From assembly GCA_024803745.1 (NCBI GenBank), contig JANJXV010000016.1:42834525-42898524 (forward strand): a stretch of 64,000 nucleotides of DNA, read 5' to 3'. Every line of letters begins with the position of its first letter. The stretch's first letter is position 1. Both the position numbers and the translations under genes were made by a program. This document shows positions 51,701 to 56,455 of this stretch, one piece after another. This DNA is from Megascapheus bottae (taxonomy: Eukaryota > Chordata > Mammalia > Rodentia > Geomyidae). A model generated the notes under the pieces. It saw nothing but the letters and a program-made list of their open reading frames with translations. It had not been told where the DNA came from and made no database searches.

Positions 51701-54700
51701 TTTTTTTAATACCAAGTTGACTGCCCAGGAAATGTGAATTATTAGGAGCAAAAATAAGGTGTCCTAAGAACTTCAAAAGGAGGCTGATTAGCTCTCTGGA
51801 AGATTAACTATGAAACCTACACAAGCTGAACTAGGAAATATAACAGAAGATGATCCTCAACTCCAAGCACACACTGCTAATGGAAGCACAATTAAGAAGG
51901 CCCTTCGCCCAGAGCTTTTAGCTGATCAAGCAGCTGTGTCAATACCTGGCCGCTCACTGCCAAGTTAGTACCATGAGATACATCTGCTCATAAGCACCCA
52001 AAGCATCCTACAGCTTCTATTTGCCACGTTCAGCATTCCCTTGTGCTTCTAAGAAGGCACAGAAAGAGCTTCTTTGCACTAGGCCACACCTCCAGACCTT
52101 TTTCACGCCGTTTTTTTGTTTTTGTTTTTGTTTTTGTTTTTTTTGCCAGTCCTGGGCTTGAGCTCAGGGCCTGAGCACCGTCCTTGGACTTTCTCAAGGC
52201 TAGAGCTCTACCACTTGAGCCTCAGCACCACTTCCAGCTTTTTTTTTTTTTTTTTCTATGTATGTGGTACCGAGGAATTGAACCCAGGTCTTCATGCATG
52301 CTAGGCAAGCACTTTAACCATTAGGCCAAACTCCAGGCCCACACGCTGGTTATTTTTAAGAGAGGCTCTTATATCCTGACCAGGCAGGATGTGAGCTGCA
52401 ATCTGCAATAGCTACGATTACAACTAAGCTATAAACTTCCAAATGTAGTTTTAAATGATGATTAAGAAAGTTAGTCCCCTTGGTACTGGTTATTTTTGAA
52501 AAGCAAAGGCTTTTGCCCAACCACAAATGCATATAGTTCCTTTAAAGTACCTAAGGTTTACTTATCCAGTTCAATGGTACAAATACTTGTTAATGGCATA
52601 CTCTCTACTGATAACATTTAGTTATTTCTTTAAAAAGAACTGCGTCTTCTTTCACTTAATTGGAAAATAAAAGCTATTTTATTACATGGTTTATTTACAA
52701 TGTAAAAGCCTCCTTTATGCTATTTTGTCTTTCTCCAGTTAAAACACCTCAAGTAATCCCTATATCACAGATTAGAAGCCTAAGGCTCCAACTAAAAAAT
52801 TAAAGAAAATTTTAACCAGCACAGGTGACTCACACACACCTTGCTACTCAGGAGGATGAAATTAAGGTTAACAGTTCAAAACCAGCCCAGGCAGGCAAAT
52901 TTAGGACTCTTATCTCCAATTAACTGCAAAAAAAAAAAAAAAGGCCAGAAGCTGGCCTGGAGTAAAAAAGCTCACAGACAATGCCCAGATCTCAAGTACA
53001 AGTATCAGCAGAAGGAAGGAAAGAAGGAAGGAAGGAAGGAAGGAAGGAACGAACGAACGAACGAACAAACTTATAGTACCAAGTTGGGCAGAGGCTACAC
53101 ATCCCTGACAGAGCTCTTTTTATATCAATTTAATTTTTGGCACTATTGAAAACACGAGTCCATTTCTCCCTATAACTTAATTTCACACTGTAATGGACTA
53201 TATAACAAATGACTAAACTGCATGCCTTTATGCAAATTTATGTCTAAATTTGAAAATATTTAAAAACATTTTTCAACTTAAAGATTTTCACCTGAGAGCT
53301 TTGAAGTTTCAAAACAGTAAAATCTTATTTCTATACTACCTGATAGCTTTAAACACATTCAATATTTTAAGAAATCTTATGTGTATGCCTGACTCTTAGT
53401 GGCTAGTAAATCAAATCAATTAGACTATATATAAATTAATCCATCTTGATATTCACTCTGATCTAACTTCTTAGTTTGTGATATTCATTCATATAGTGTG
53501 TTATAAAGGATAACTGACAGAAGCTGTGGTTCAAATGATATAGATTTGAGCAAATAAGCTCAAGCAATAGCATCCAGGCCCTAAGTTCAAGCCTTAGGGC
53601 TGGAACAAAAAAATAAAAAGATCCGTTATTAATATCCAAATTTTCATAATAAGATATTAAAAATAACCATCTTCTGGGCCAGAAGTATAGCCTAGTGGTA
53701 GATTGCTCCCATAGCATGCACAAAGAAAGCCTTGGGTTCAATTCCTCAGTACCTTGCTGTGGCTCAAGTGGGAGAGCCTTGAGCAAAAAGTGCCTAAGGA
53801 CAGTACCCAGGCCCTGAGTTCAAGCCTCAGGGTTGGCAATCAATCAATCAATCAATTAATCCACAATTTTAGAAACTGACTTTCCTATACCAGGAAGAAC
53901 CTACAGATGGATGAAATGTAGGTTCATTATGTTTAGTGGCATTATGTCTAGTGACATGACGGGGCCTTAATTACACCATTTTACCAGGAAGTTCAATTTA
54001 TAGGCATAAAGGATCACCATATTAAAATCATTCTACCTCCCCTATCAGGGCACTACAAAAACATTAACTTTAGTGGCAGAAGAAAACTCAATCTTTCTCT
54101 TCCACATAATAGGATTTTTGAAAGCACTGATACCATTTTGTGTCACAAACTTTGTGGTTTATTCAGTATTATAGTGATGAACTATGTTAGAATAGGACTG
54201 CATTTCTTAGACTGTGGTAAAGCTGAGAGACATAGGAGGATGTCGTACTAGATATTGGGGAGGGGGAATTGAAGCTGGTAAAGTAATAATAAAATCCTGT
54301 TTTATGTGTACACAAAGACGCATATTATAAATCAAACTACTCAAGACACCTTTTGCATCTACAGATCAAGAAACTTCAAAGGCAAAAAGAATCTTCAACA
54401 ATGTAAATTCTGATGGGTTATTCTTCCACTTAGTAAACTAAGCTGGTAGAGAAGAATCACCCTTCTGATACTGGAAGTCAAGAGAAATGGAAAAGACAGG
54501 GCCTCTAGGCCAGAATGTTCTTATTCTGCAGGTACTTGGGAAGACAGGAAAGCATCTAAGTGTGACTGTTTACCAAGCAATCTGCCCTTGGTCACAGGTT
54601 TTGTAGAAAGCATTGCTGGAGAGGACCGTGCCCCTTGGCAGCTCTCCAGGGGTCTCCAGGTAAAGAGCAGGCTGGCCTTACTTGGAGGGGAAGGTGGGGA

Positions 54701-55350
54701 AGGGAGGGTCGTAGAGGAAGAAGGCATGTAAATGGGTGAAGCCTGTGTCTCTACATTGAAAGAGAAAAAAGGTCATTCCTGACTCTAGGCATCAAACATA
54801 CGAAGTAGGGGAGCCTCAGCGACCTTTGTGAACACATCACGCAGAGCGCCTCGCCCCAGACAGGCGGACTGGTGGACAGCACCTCTCTTCCCCCGCGGCT
54901 TGCTTCCCGCCAGACCAACTGATGGGAGTGCCAGGGGGCTGCCTCCTTCCCAAGTGCCTCCACTTGGATCAACACGGGACACCCCTTGTTCCCGCCACGG
55001 AGAGAAGTTCTACCGGCATTCTTCCGACCTTTCCCGCGCTTAAAGAAAAAATTAAAATTAAAAGAAAACACACACAACTAAAAAGTTTAAAAACCACTAC
55101 GACCCGTGCCAGAGCGGAACCAACGAAACTTTAAAAAAAAAAAAAATCCTGGCCCGGGAGCGCCGCGCGGAGGAGCGCGGAGGGGCGGCCCCACCTCGAG
55201 CGCGGGCCCTCACCTGAACCCGGAGGCCCCGGGGCACCCCCGGGCGGCCCCTGCGCCGACCCGGGCCTCGCCGCCGCCGGGGAGCGGCCCGCGCAGCGCC
55301 TGCAGGCCCAGCCAGCGCGGCCGCAGCAGCCGACCGCGTCCAGTCGCCAT
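21337..55350 (-). CDS. FBXO15: F-box only protein 15, full coding span (10 exons)
   Basis: The spliced coding sequence joins 55350-55214, 50784-50674, 49073-48969, 46903-46661, 46153-45944, 42608-42482, 41151-41069, 40075-39933, 28238-28114 and 21606-21337. It totals 1554 nt, a 517-residue protein plus TAA, with all nine introns GT-AG and phases that fit throughout. F-box proteins bind SKP1 through the F-box and recruit substrates to the SCF ubiquitin ligase. The F-box lies at about residues 79-120 ([14 protein letters not shown] core). The rest matches my recollection of mammalian FBXO15, including [29 protein letters not shown] and FWCFSSPVC, and the length is close to the human protein (about 510). 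Family knowledge: the mouse gene is a marker of embryonic stem cells and is dispensable there. TIMM21 starts head-to-head from the same CpG island. No in-frame stop or frameshift was seen, so the gene looks intact. Confidence 0.96.
22565..22752 (+). repeat. IDL-Geo SINE with target-site duplication
   Basis: Perfect 15-bp repeats AAAAAAACACCACAG at 22550-22564 and 22753-22767. Full length. Confidence 0.95.
22785..25225 (+). mobile_element. Degenerate L1 ORF2 (reverse transcriptase to C-terminus)
   Basis: Broken frames give [66 protein letters not shown], then [15 protein letters not shown] (the F-x-DD catalytic box here reads FTDD), and finally a C-terminal [13 protein letters not shown] end. 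Several frameshifts, an in-frame TAG near 24444 and a (TA)n expansion at 25046-25076 show it is dead. The 3' UTR may run to about 25360 and is unlike the G-rich family seen elsewhere. Confidence 0.93.
25046..25076 (+). repeat. (TA)n microsatellite inside the L1 remnant
   Basis: About 15 TA units expanded where L1 ORF2 normally has a short tatata segment. Confidence 0.9.
25551..25755 (+). repeat. IDL-Geo SINE
   Basis: Both monomers are present, with a gap in the left one (gcctaggtacgggttc) and a (CAAA)n-type tail. Confidence 0.9.
26282..26364 (+). repeat. Single-monomer ID-like SINE with target-site duplication
   Basis: ggacatggctcaagtagtac...ggccctaaattcaaaatccc, flanked by AAAATGTATTTTAT at 26268-26281 and 26365-26378. 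Confidence 0.8.
27408..27640 (+). repeat. Alu/B1-like + Geo composite SINE
   Basis: Well-preserved copy: gtggctcacgcctgtaatcc head, middle tctccaataaccaccag, Geo-type half from tggcggtgtggctcaaag, and A-tail. Near-duplicates aaagggaattac / aaagggaactac flank it. Confidence 0.93.
28114..28238 (-). CDS. FBXO15: FBXO15 coding exon 9
   Basis: Codes residues 388-428 plus split Gly387: [35 protein letters not shown], ending GFIE. The acceptor is ttcctttcag|G and the donor GAG|gtaaga (phase 0). Confidence 0.95.
29643..30607 (+). mobile_element. 5'-truncated L1: ORF2 C-terminus and G-rich 3' UTR
   Basis: Starts at the aatggcc...aaatgctcgacatc segment near the ORF2 end, encodes [20 protein letters not shown] with frameshifts, then the 3' UTR with a gtggggggagggaaatgggg tract and an acaataaaaaaatt end. 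No clear target duplication found. Confidence 0.92.
30850..31640 (+). mobile_element. Ancient L1 ORF2 fragment
   Basis: Phrases such as ctaatataaccaaagcaatc, caacagatactt-type L1 text and caaatggccaatagatacaa are typical of old L1. No frame survives. Confidence 0.65.
32252..32345 (-). repeat. SINE fragment (Geo-like)
   Basis: T-run, then ctagtcccggggcttgcact and ggcaagcactctactacttg; a rearranged tRNA-like fragment. Confidence 0.5.
32384..32428 (+). repeat. GAGAGG-rich low-complexity tract
   Basis: Purine-only stretch of gggagagag-type units. Confidence 0.85.
32640..32870 (-). mobile_element. Old L1 ORF2 3'-end fragment
   Basis: ggcatattgagggaaaccta, ttccatgtccttatgaatg and tgtatatataccacattttc mirror the ORF2 C-terminal region on the minus strand, more diverged than the copy at 12464. 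Confidence 0.75.
32912..33134 (+). repeat. Alu/B1-like + Geo composite SINE
   Basis: Head agtggctcacgcctgtaatc, Geo-type half tggtgctgtggctcaaagta, ending aagccccacaacc. Its tail has become the adjacent CA repeat. Confidence 0.92.
33135..33188 (+). repeat. (CA)n microsatellite grown from a SINE tail
   Basis: About 27 CA units begin exactly where the SINE's A-rich tail should be. Confidence 0.95.
33509..33743 (+). repeat. Alu/B1-like + Geo composite SINE
   Basis: gtggtgactcactctataat head, attaaccactagaaaaccga middle, Geo-type half, and a long A-tail of over 20 bases. Confidence 0.92.
34206..34410 (+). repeat. IDL-Geo SINE, near-consensus, with target-site duplication
   Basis: Perfect 15-bp repeats AGAAGGCAGAGACAG at 34191-34205 and 34411-34425. 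Carries gtggttaaagtgcttgcc in box A and an intact box B (ggttcgattcc). Among the best-preserved copies in the window. Confidence 0.96.
34440..34637 (-). repeat. IDL-Geo SINE
   Basis: Full-length minus-strand copy from the T-run to accactaggccaaattcctg. Only about 30 bp from the preceding SINE and in opposite orientation, forming an inverted SINE pair. Confidence 0.93.
35478..35690 (+). repeat. Alu/B1-like + Geo composite SINE (diverged)
   Basis: gatcatgcctgtaatcctag head, a deleted middle, and a degenerate Geo-type half ending gccttgagttcaagctccc. Confidence 0.85.
36811..36942 (+). repeat. Alu/B1-like left monomer without Geo
   Basis: gcatggtggctcacatctgt to tctccaattaaactctagaa, then it stops where the Geo half should begin. 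Confidence 0.88.
36943..36998 (+). repeat. 3'-truncated IDL head fused to the preceding SINE
   Basis: gggccgggagtttggcctag...gcatgcacggagaccc then ttttt. The right monomer, linker and A-tail are absent. Confidence 0.85.
37398..37495 (+). mobile_element. 98-bp LTR-like retroposed fragment with perfect target-site duplication
   Basis: Contains tataaa (37445-37450), then aataaaattcacagcttga and an A-tail; bounded by perfect 16-bp repeats AGAAAAAAGAGAGACA at 37382-37397 and 37496-37511. The tataaa/aataaa/cttgatca layout resembles the U3-R end of a retroviral LTR, so it may be a short transcript end copied by L1 machinery. Confidence 0.7.
37772..37975 (-). repeat. IDL-Geo SINE (diverged)
   Basis: Minus-strand copy with a T insertion in the Geo half (gggtttttttctcaaggcc). 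Its left end is duplicated together with flanking DNA. Confidence 0.9.
37932..38080 (+). repeat. Tandem duplication of SINE head plus flank
   Basis: The SINE end (ccactaggccacac...) followed by flank (gcaaactttttgaatcaata) occurs twice, at about 37932-38009 and 38010-38080, with several differences. The flank also matches the sequence before the SINE (ataaaagcaaac). Confidence 0.8.
38150..38266 (+). mobile_element. 117-bp L1 3' tail inserted in a Geo-like fragment
   Basis: Only the last part of the G-rich-family L1 3' UTR (gggtaccaagacatgtgaaa to tacaataaaaaattt). Perfect repeats AAACCTGACAACAA at 38136-38149 and 38267-38280. Confidence 0.93.
38446..38702 (+). repeat. Alu/B1-like + Geo composite SINE
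   Basis: ggtgcctgtaatcctagcta head, tctccaattaaccactagaa middle, Geo-type half with an insertion, (CAA)n tail, and imperfect flanking repeats (cctagag). Confidence 0.9.
38850..39057 (-). repeat. Old Alu/B1-like + Geo composite SINE
   Basis: ggtcctggagcttgactcgg, then ctagctttttggtggttact and taattacaggtatgagctac; minus strand and diverged. Confidence 0.8.
39933..40075 (-). CDS. FBXO15: FBXO15 coding exon 8
   Basis: Codes residues 340-386, [35 protein letters not shown] and [12 protein letters not shown]. The acceptor is gtttttcag|C and the donor AAAG|gtgaag. It is separated from exon 9 by the longest intron of the gene (about 11.7 kb). Confidence 0.95.
40127..40318 (+). repeat. Alu/B1-like + Geo composite SINE in FBXO15 intron 7
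   Basis: gggcacagtggctcacccct head, a shortened middle, a deleted Geo-type half and an A-tail. Confidence 0.9.
40319..41068 (-). other. FBXO15: FBXO15 intron 7, unique part
   Basis: AT-rich intronic DNA between the SINE and exon 7. No further gene or repeat family recognised. Confidence 0.5.
41069..41151 (-). CDS. FBXO15: FBXO15 coding exon 7
   Basis: Short exon of 83 nt coding [20 protein letters not shown] and then STLGSAT. The acceptor is acttttcag|G and the donor CT|gtatgt. The split codon gives Leu339. Confidence 0.94.
41152..42481 (-). other. FBXO15: FBXO15 intron 6
   Basis: 1.3 kb of unique AT-rich intron. I found no SINE or L1 copy here, unlike every other FBXO15 intron over 1 kb. 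Confidence 0.55.
42482..42608 (-). CDS. FBXO15: FBXO15 coding exon 6
   Basis: Codes [15 protein letters not shown], then [20 protein letters not shown] to Lys311. The acceptor ttcaaag has no pyrimidines directly upstream; the tract sits about 15-30 bases further off. The frame and the residue count against human support this junction. The donor is AAG|gtaaga and the intron is phase 0. Confidence 0.92.
42659..42711 (+). repeat. (TG)n microsatellite near exon 6
   Basis: About 25 TG units with one TA interruption, starting 51 bases upstream (in gene orientation) of the FBXO15 exon 6 acceptor. Confidence 0.95.
42712..43382 (-). other. FBXO15: FBXO15 intron 5, unique part
   Basis: AT-rich sequence with no recognised element. 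Confidence 0.5.
43383..43676 (-). repeat. Alu/B1-like + Geo SINE carrying an inverted duplication
   Basis: Minus-strand SINE ending ctaggattacaggtgggagc. Its Geo half is interrupted: 43381-43434 reappears inverted at 43460-43513 (52 of 54 bases match), separated by a 25-base loop. The SINE resumes at ggagccacagcaccacttcc. Confidence 0.93.
43690..43785 (+). mobile_element. L1 3'-UTR fragment
   Basis: tatttggtttacccaaggtt and aacataactacatagacata resemble 25250-25320 downstream of the L1 remnant, i.e. the second L1 3' UTR family. Confidence 0.6.
43789..44152 (+). repeat. IDL-Geo SINE (outer), split by a younger copy
   Basis: ctgggattttggcctagtgg head, an internal A-run in the linker, then interrupted at 43934; it resumes at 44133 and breaks off after gagtgctctgg. 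Confidence 0.9.
43935..44132 (+). repeat. IDL-Geo SINE (inner, nested)
   Basis: Full-length copy with the longer box A variant, inserted into the outer SINE. Flanking repeats AAGAAAGTCCAAGGACA (43918-43934) and a one-mismatch copy at 44133-44149. Confidence 0.95.
44153..44290 (+). repeat. Alu/B1-like SINE fragment
   Basis: gcctaatcctagctactctg, then gaaagtccatgaaactctta; the Geo half is missing. Confidence 0.75.
45200..45430 (-). repeat. Alu/B1-like + Geo composite SINE with target-site duplication
   Basis: Minus-strand copy flanked by ACACTGATCTGAT (45187-45199) and ATACTGATCTGAT (45431-45443). Confidence 0.93.
45444..45943 (-). other. FBXO15: FBXO15 intron 5, exon-5-proximal part
   Basis: AT-rich unique intron; no element recognised. 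Confidence 0.5.
45944..46153 (-). CDS. FBXO15: FBXO15 coding exon 5
   Basis: Codes residues 200-268. It opens [19 protein letters not shown] and continues [18 protein letters not shown] and [18 protein letters not shown]. The acceptor tcttcttcag is strong and the donor is a perfect gtaagt. It belongs to the C-terminal substrate-side region, whose fold I cannot name from sequence. Confidence 0.96.
46661..46903 (-). CDS. FBXO15: FBXO15 coding exon 4
   Basis: Codes residues 119-198 plus split Asn118 and Arg199. It opens [13 protein letters not shown], which is the end of the F-box region, then reads [31 protein letters not shown] and [13 protein letters not shown], all close to human FBXO15. 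The acceptor is tttgctcctag|T and the donor AG|gtatgt. Confidence 0.96.
47130..47620 (+). mobile_element. Old L1 ORF2 fragment split by a SINE
   Basis: caaatttaaaattatacaac...ctatagtaac before, and gacaaagaaaccaaaaatac...gacaaaactgcttg after, the SINE at 47234. Typical L1 ORF2 text in the C-terminal third. Confidence 0.75.
47234..47430 (+). repeat. IDL-Geo SINE
   Basis: Full-length copy, imperfect flanking repeats aaaattacacacc / aaaatcacacc. Confidence 0.93.
47621..47855 (+). repeat. Diverged Alu/B1-like + Geo composite SINE
   Basis: gccaggcaccaatggctcat head and a degenerate Geo-type half with an A/G-rich tail. Confidence 0.75.
47995..48181 (+). repeat. IDL-Geo SINE (older copy)
   Basis: ggagtgtggcttagtagtag head, linker catatacagaaaaagctc, Geo half with deletions, A-tail. 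Confidence 0.9.
48182..48968 (-). other. FBXO15: FBXO15 intron 3, exon-3-proximal part
   Basis: Unique AT-rich DNA; no repeat family recognised. Confidence 0.5.
48969..49073 (-). CDS. FBXO15: FBXO15 coding exon 3 (F-box)
   Basis: Codes residues 84-117 with split codons at both ends. The core [14 protein letters not shown], then [17 protein letters not shown], is a canonical F-box: P-x-E-I-L..I..YLD helix 1, then the C-x-x-V-x-R-x-F/W segment that contacts SKP1. The acceptor is ctttcag|A and the donor AA|gtaagg. This exon carries the function-defining domain. Confidence 0.96.
49388..49615 (+). repeat. Diverged Alu/B1-like + Geo composite SINE in intron 2
   Basis: catggctcatgccagtaatc head, ggaaagttcagtgagactca middle, gtggagctataggtcaagtg Geo-type half. 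Confidence 0.85.
49624..49659 (+). repeat. (CG/CA)n microsatellite after a SINE
   Basis: acgcacgcacgc units grading into CA repeats, adjoining the SINE tail. Confidence 0.9.
49660..50673 (-). other. FBXO15: FBXO15 intron 2, remaining part
   Basis: AT-rich unique intron without recognisable elements. Confidence 0.5.
50674..50784 (-). CDS. FBXO15: FBXO15 coding exon 2
   Basis: Codes residues 47-82 plus shared codons Arg46 and Gly83. The acceptor is preceded by a pyrimidine tract (cttttacttgcag) and the donor is a perfect gtaagt. The frame reads KGPGIRF...FVSLD and aligns with the KGPGVK...GFLDG stretch of human FBXO15. The middle is Cys/His-rich (C-x-C-x6-C-x2-H-C), which seems to differ from human. 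This part of the protein appears poorly constrained. Confidence 0.85.
50785..52074 (-). other. FBXO15: FBXO15 intron 1, exon-2-proximal part
   Basis: Unique sequence; no SINE or L1 copy recognised. Confidence 0.5.
52115..52341 (-). repeat. IDL-Geo SINE with expanded internal T-run
   Basis: (GTTTTT)n tail at 52115-52144, Geo monomer, a linker with 17 T's (52240-52256), and the longer box A variant. A small IDL remnant (actaggccacacctccag) lies just upstream at 52079. Confidence 0.93.
52812..53010 (+). repeat. Alu/B1-like + Geo composite SINE (diverged)
   Basis: cacaggtgactcacacacac head, tcttatctccaattaactgc middle with an inserted A-run, and a Geo-type remnant. Confidence 0.82.
53011..53066 (+). 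repeat. (GAAG)n-(GAAC)n compound microsatellite
   Basis: aaggaagg units change cleanly to aacgaacg units at about 53049, following the SINE tail. Confidence 0.95.
53067..53517 (-). other. FBXO15: FBXO15 intron 1, unique part
   Basis: AT-rich DNA, nothing recognised. Confidence 0.5.
53518..53612 (+). repeat. Geo-monomer SINE fragment
   Basis: gctgtggttcaaatgatata, then ccaggccctaagttcaagcc and an A-tail; no left monomer. Confidence 0.75.
53674..53860 (+). repeat. IDL-Geo SINE with (CAAT)n tail
   Basis: ccagaagtatagcctagtgg head, shortened linker, Geo half, tail of (CAAT)n repeats at 53837-53856. Confidence 0.9.
53861..55139 (-). other. FBXO15: FBXO15 intron 1, promoter-proximal part
   Basis: AT-rich to about 54450, then rising GC towards the CpG island. 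Short ORFs at 54520-55130 have no domain or splice support. Confidence 0.5.
55214..55350 (-). CDS. FBXO15: FBXO15 coding exon 1
   Basis: Codes residues 1-45 and two bases of Arg46, starting MATGRGRLL and rich in Gly, Ala and Arg. The donor reads CAG|gtgagg. The ATG at 55350 was chosen because it matches the human N-terminus (MATGRGR). The same frame stays open upstream to at least an ATG at 55608, so a longer N-terminus cannot be excluded. The exon lies wholly inside the CpG island. Confidence 0.88.
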
Positions 55351-55893
55351 GGAGACCCGGCGGGACCCGGCGGCGCGGCCGCTCGGAGGCGGGGCGCCCG
55401 GGCCCCGGCGCCAGGCGGCGCGCGCGTGCGCGGCGGAGAGCCGGAGGCCCGGGTCCTCGCGCGCGCCCTCGGGGAGGGGCCGCAGGCGCTTCCGGAGCCG
55501 GCTTCGCCCCCGGGCTCCCGCCGCCCGGACGCCCGGCAGGCCCGGGCCCGAGTGCGCGGCGCACCTTCGCGGTTCACTGCACCCCGGCCTGTCCCGGGGA
55601 GGCCCCATGCGTTTCCACCGGCCACTGCTTCCTCAAGAAGGAACGCGGGCATCGGTCATCTGCCGTGTGGCAGGGCCATGACGCCACGGCGCGCTTCTCG
55701 GCGGCCGAAGCCCACGCCAGGAGGTCCCGGGGACCCGCGGGCGCTACGGACGCGCGAGCTCCCCTCGAGCCACGAGGGCACGAGGGCCACCGCGGCAGGC
55801 CGCACCTCCGCCGGATGTGCGTGCGGCGCGTGCGCACCGCCGCCAGCGCAAAGCTACCTGGGAAGCGCCGAGCCGCCAGCGGCACTCGTCGTC

Positions 55894-55914
55894 GGGCACT
55901 GTGGGAGATGTAGT
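55894..55914 (-). promoter_or_regulatory. ZNF143/THAP11-type motif (ACTACA..TCCCA)
   Basis: The minus strand reads ACTACATCTCCCACAGTGCC, very close to the known ACTACAATTCCCAGAATGCC consensus of ZNF143/THAP11 sites. These are common in bidirectional CpG-island promoters. Binding is inferred from the motif only. Confidence 0.7.
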
Positions 55915-55965
55915 CCATCCTCCCCTCTTTTCTGTGCGCCGGGAGGGTTGGAGGTCCAGTGGTCA

Positions 55966-56012
55966 AACTGCGATTCCCAGGTCTCCTGGGCGTTTCCCAG
56001 GGTGCCTTGCGG
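55966..56012 (+). promoter_or_regulatory. Two partial ZNF143-like motifs in tandem
   Basis: ACTGCGATTCCCAGG (55967-55981) resembles the 5' half of the ZNF143/THAP11 consensus. TTTCCCAGGGTGCCTTGCGG (55993-56012) resembles its 3' half. Both lie just upstream of the likely TIMM21 transcription start. Confidence 0.5.
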
Positions 56013-56015
56013 AGC

Positions 56016-56024
56016 TATGGCGGC
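56016..56024 (+). promoter_or_regulatory. TIMM21: YY1-type ATGGCGGC element, overlapping a short uORF
   Basis: TATGGCGGC fits the YY1 core often found at or just downstream of TATA-less start sites. The ATG at 56017 opens an upstream ORF, MAAGKVRVSA then stop, ending at 56049. A second one, MRVCGSGLASG then stop, occupies 56121-56156. Whether they are in the mRNA depends on the start site. Confidence 0.5.
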
Positions 56025-56184
56025 GGGGAAGGTGCGAGTGTCCGCATAGTCACCGGGGAAGCGGGCGAGGCCGATGGCTGTCGGGCGTGCCGCTCGGTGG
56101 TAGTGGGCTCGCGCCCCGCCATGCGGGTGTGTGGATCCGGGCTGGCGTCTGGCTGAGAGTGCGGAGCGGGACTTTTCTGGAGCC

Positions 56185-56455
56185 ATGATCCGTACGGTGC
56201 TGCGGGCTGCGGAGAAGGCCGAGTCCGCGGGGCGACTCCTGCGGCCCCACTGTGTGCTGGGCCGGGCCTGGCTGAGCGCGGCGGCCGGCGCGGAGCCCCG
56301 GGGAGCCGTGCGGCCCCAGGCCGTCCTCACGCTCGCCCGGAAAACCCTCTGGTCGCAGGCCCGGGGGCCCCGGCAAGCCAAGGACGGCGGCGGCAAGCAG
56401 GTGCCGGCGCTCAGGACCGACAGACGGGACTCCGCCGTGTCGCCGGCCCAGAAAG
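56185..56455 (+). CDS. TIMM21: TIMM21 coding exon 1
   Basis: Codes [16 protein letters not shown] through AVSPAQK (residues 1-90) plus one base. It is rich in Arg, Ala and Leu and nearly lacks acidic residues at the start, as expected of a mitochondrial targeting sequence. The donor is AAAG|gtacag. The CpG island continues through the exon. Confidence 0.95.
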
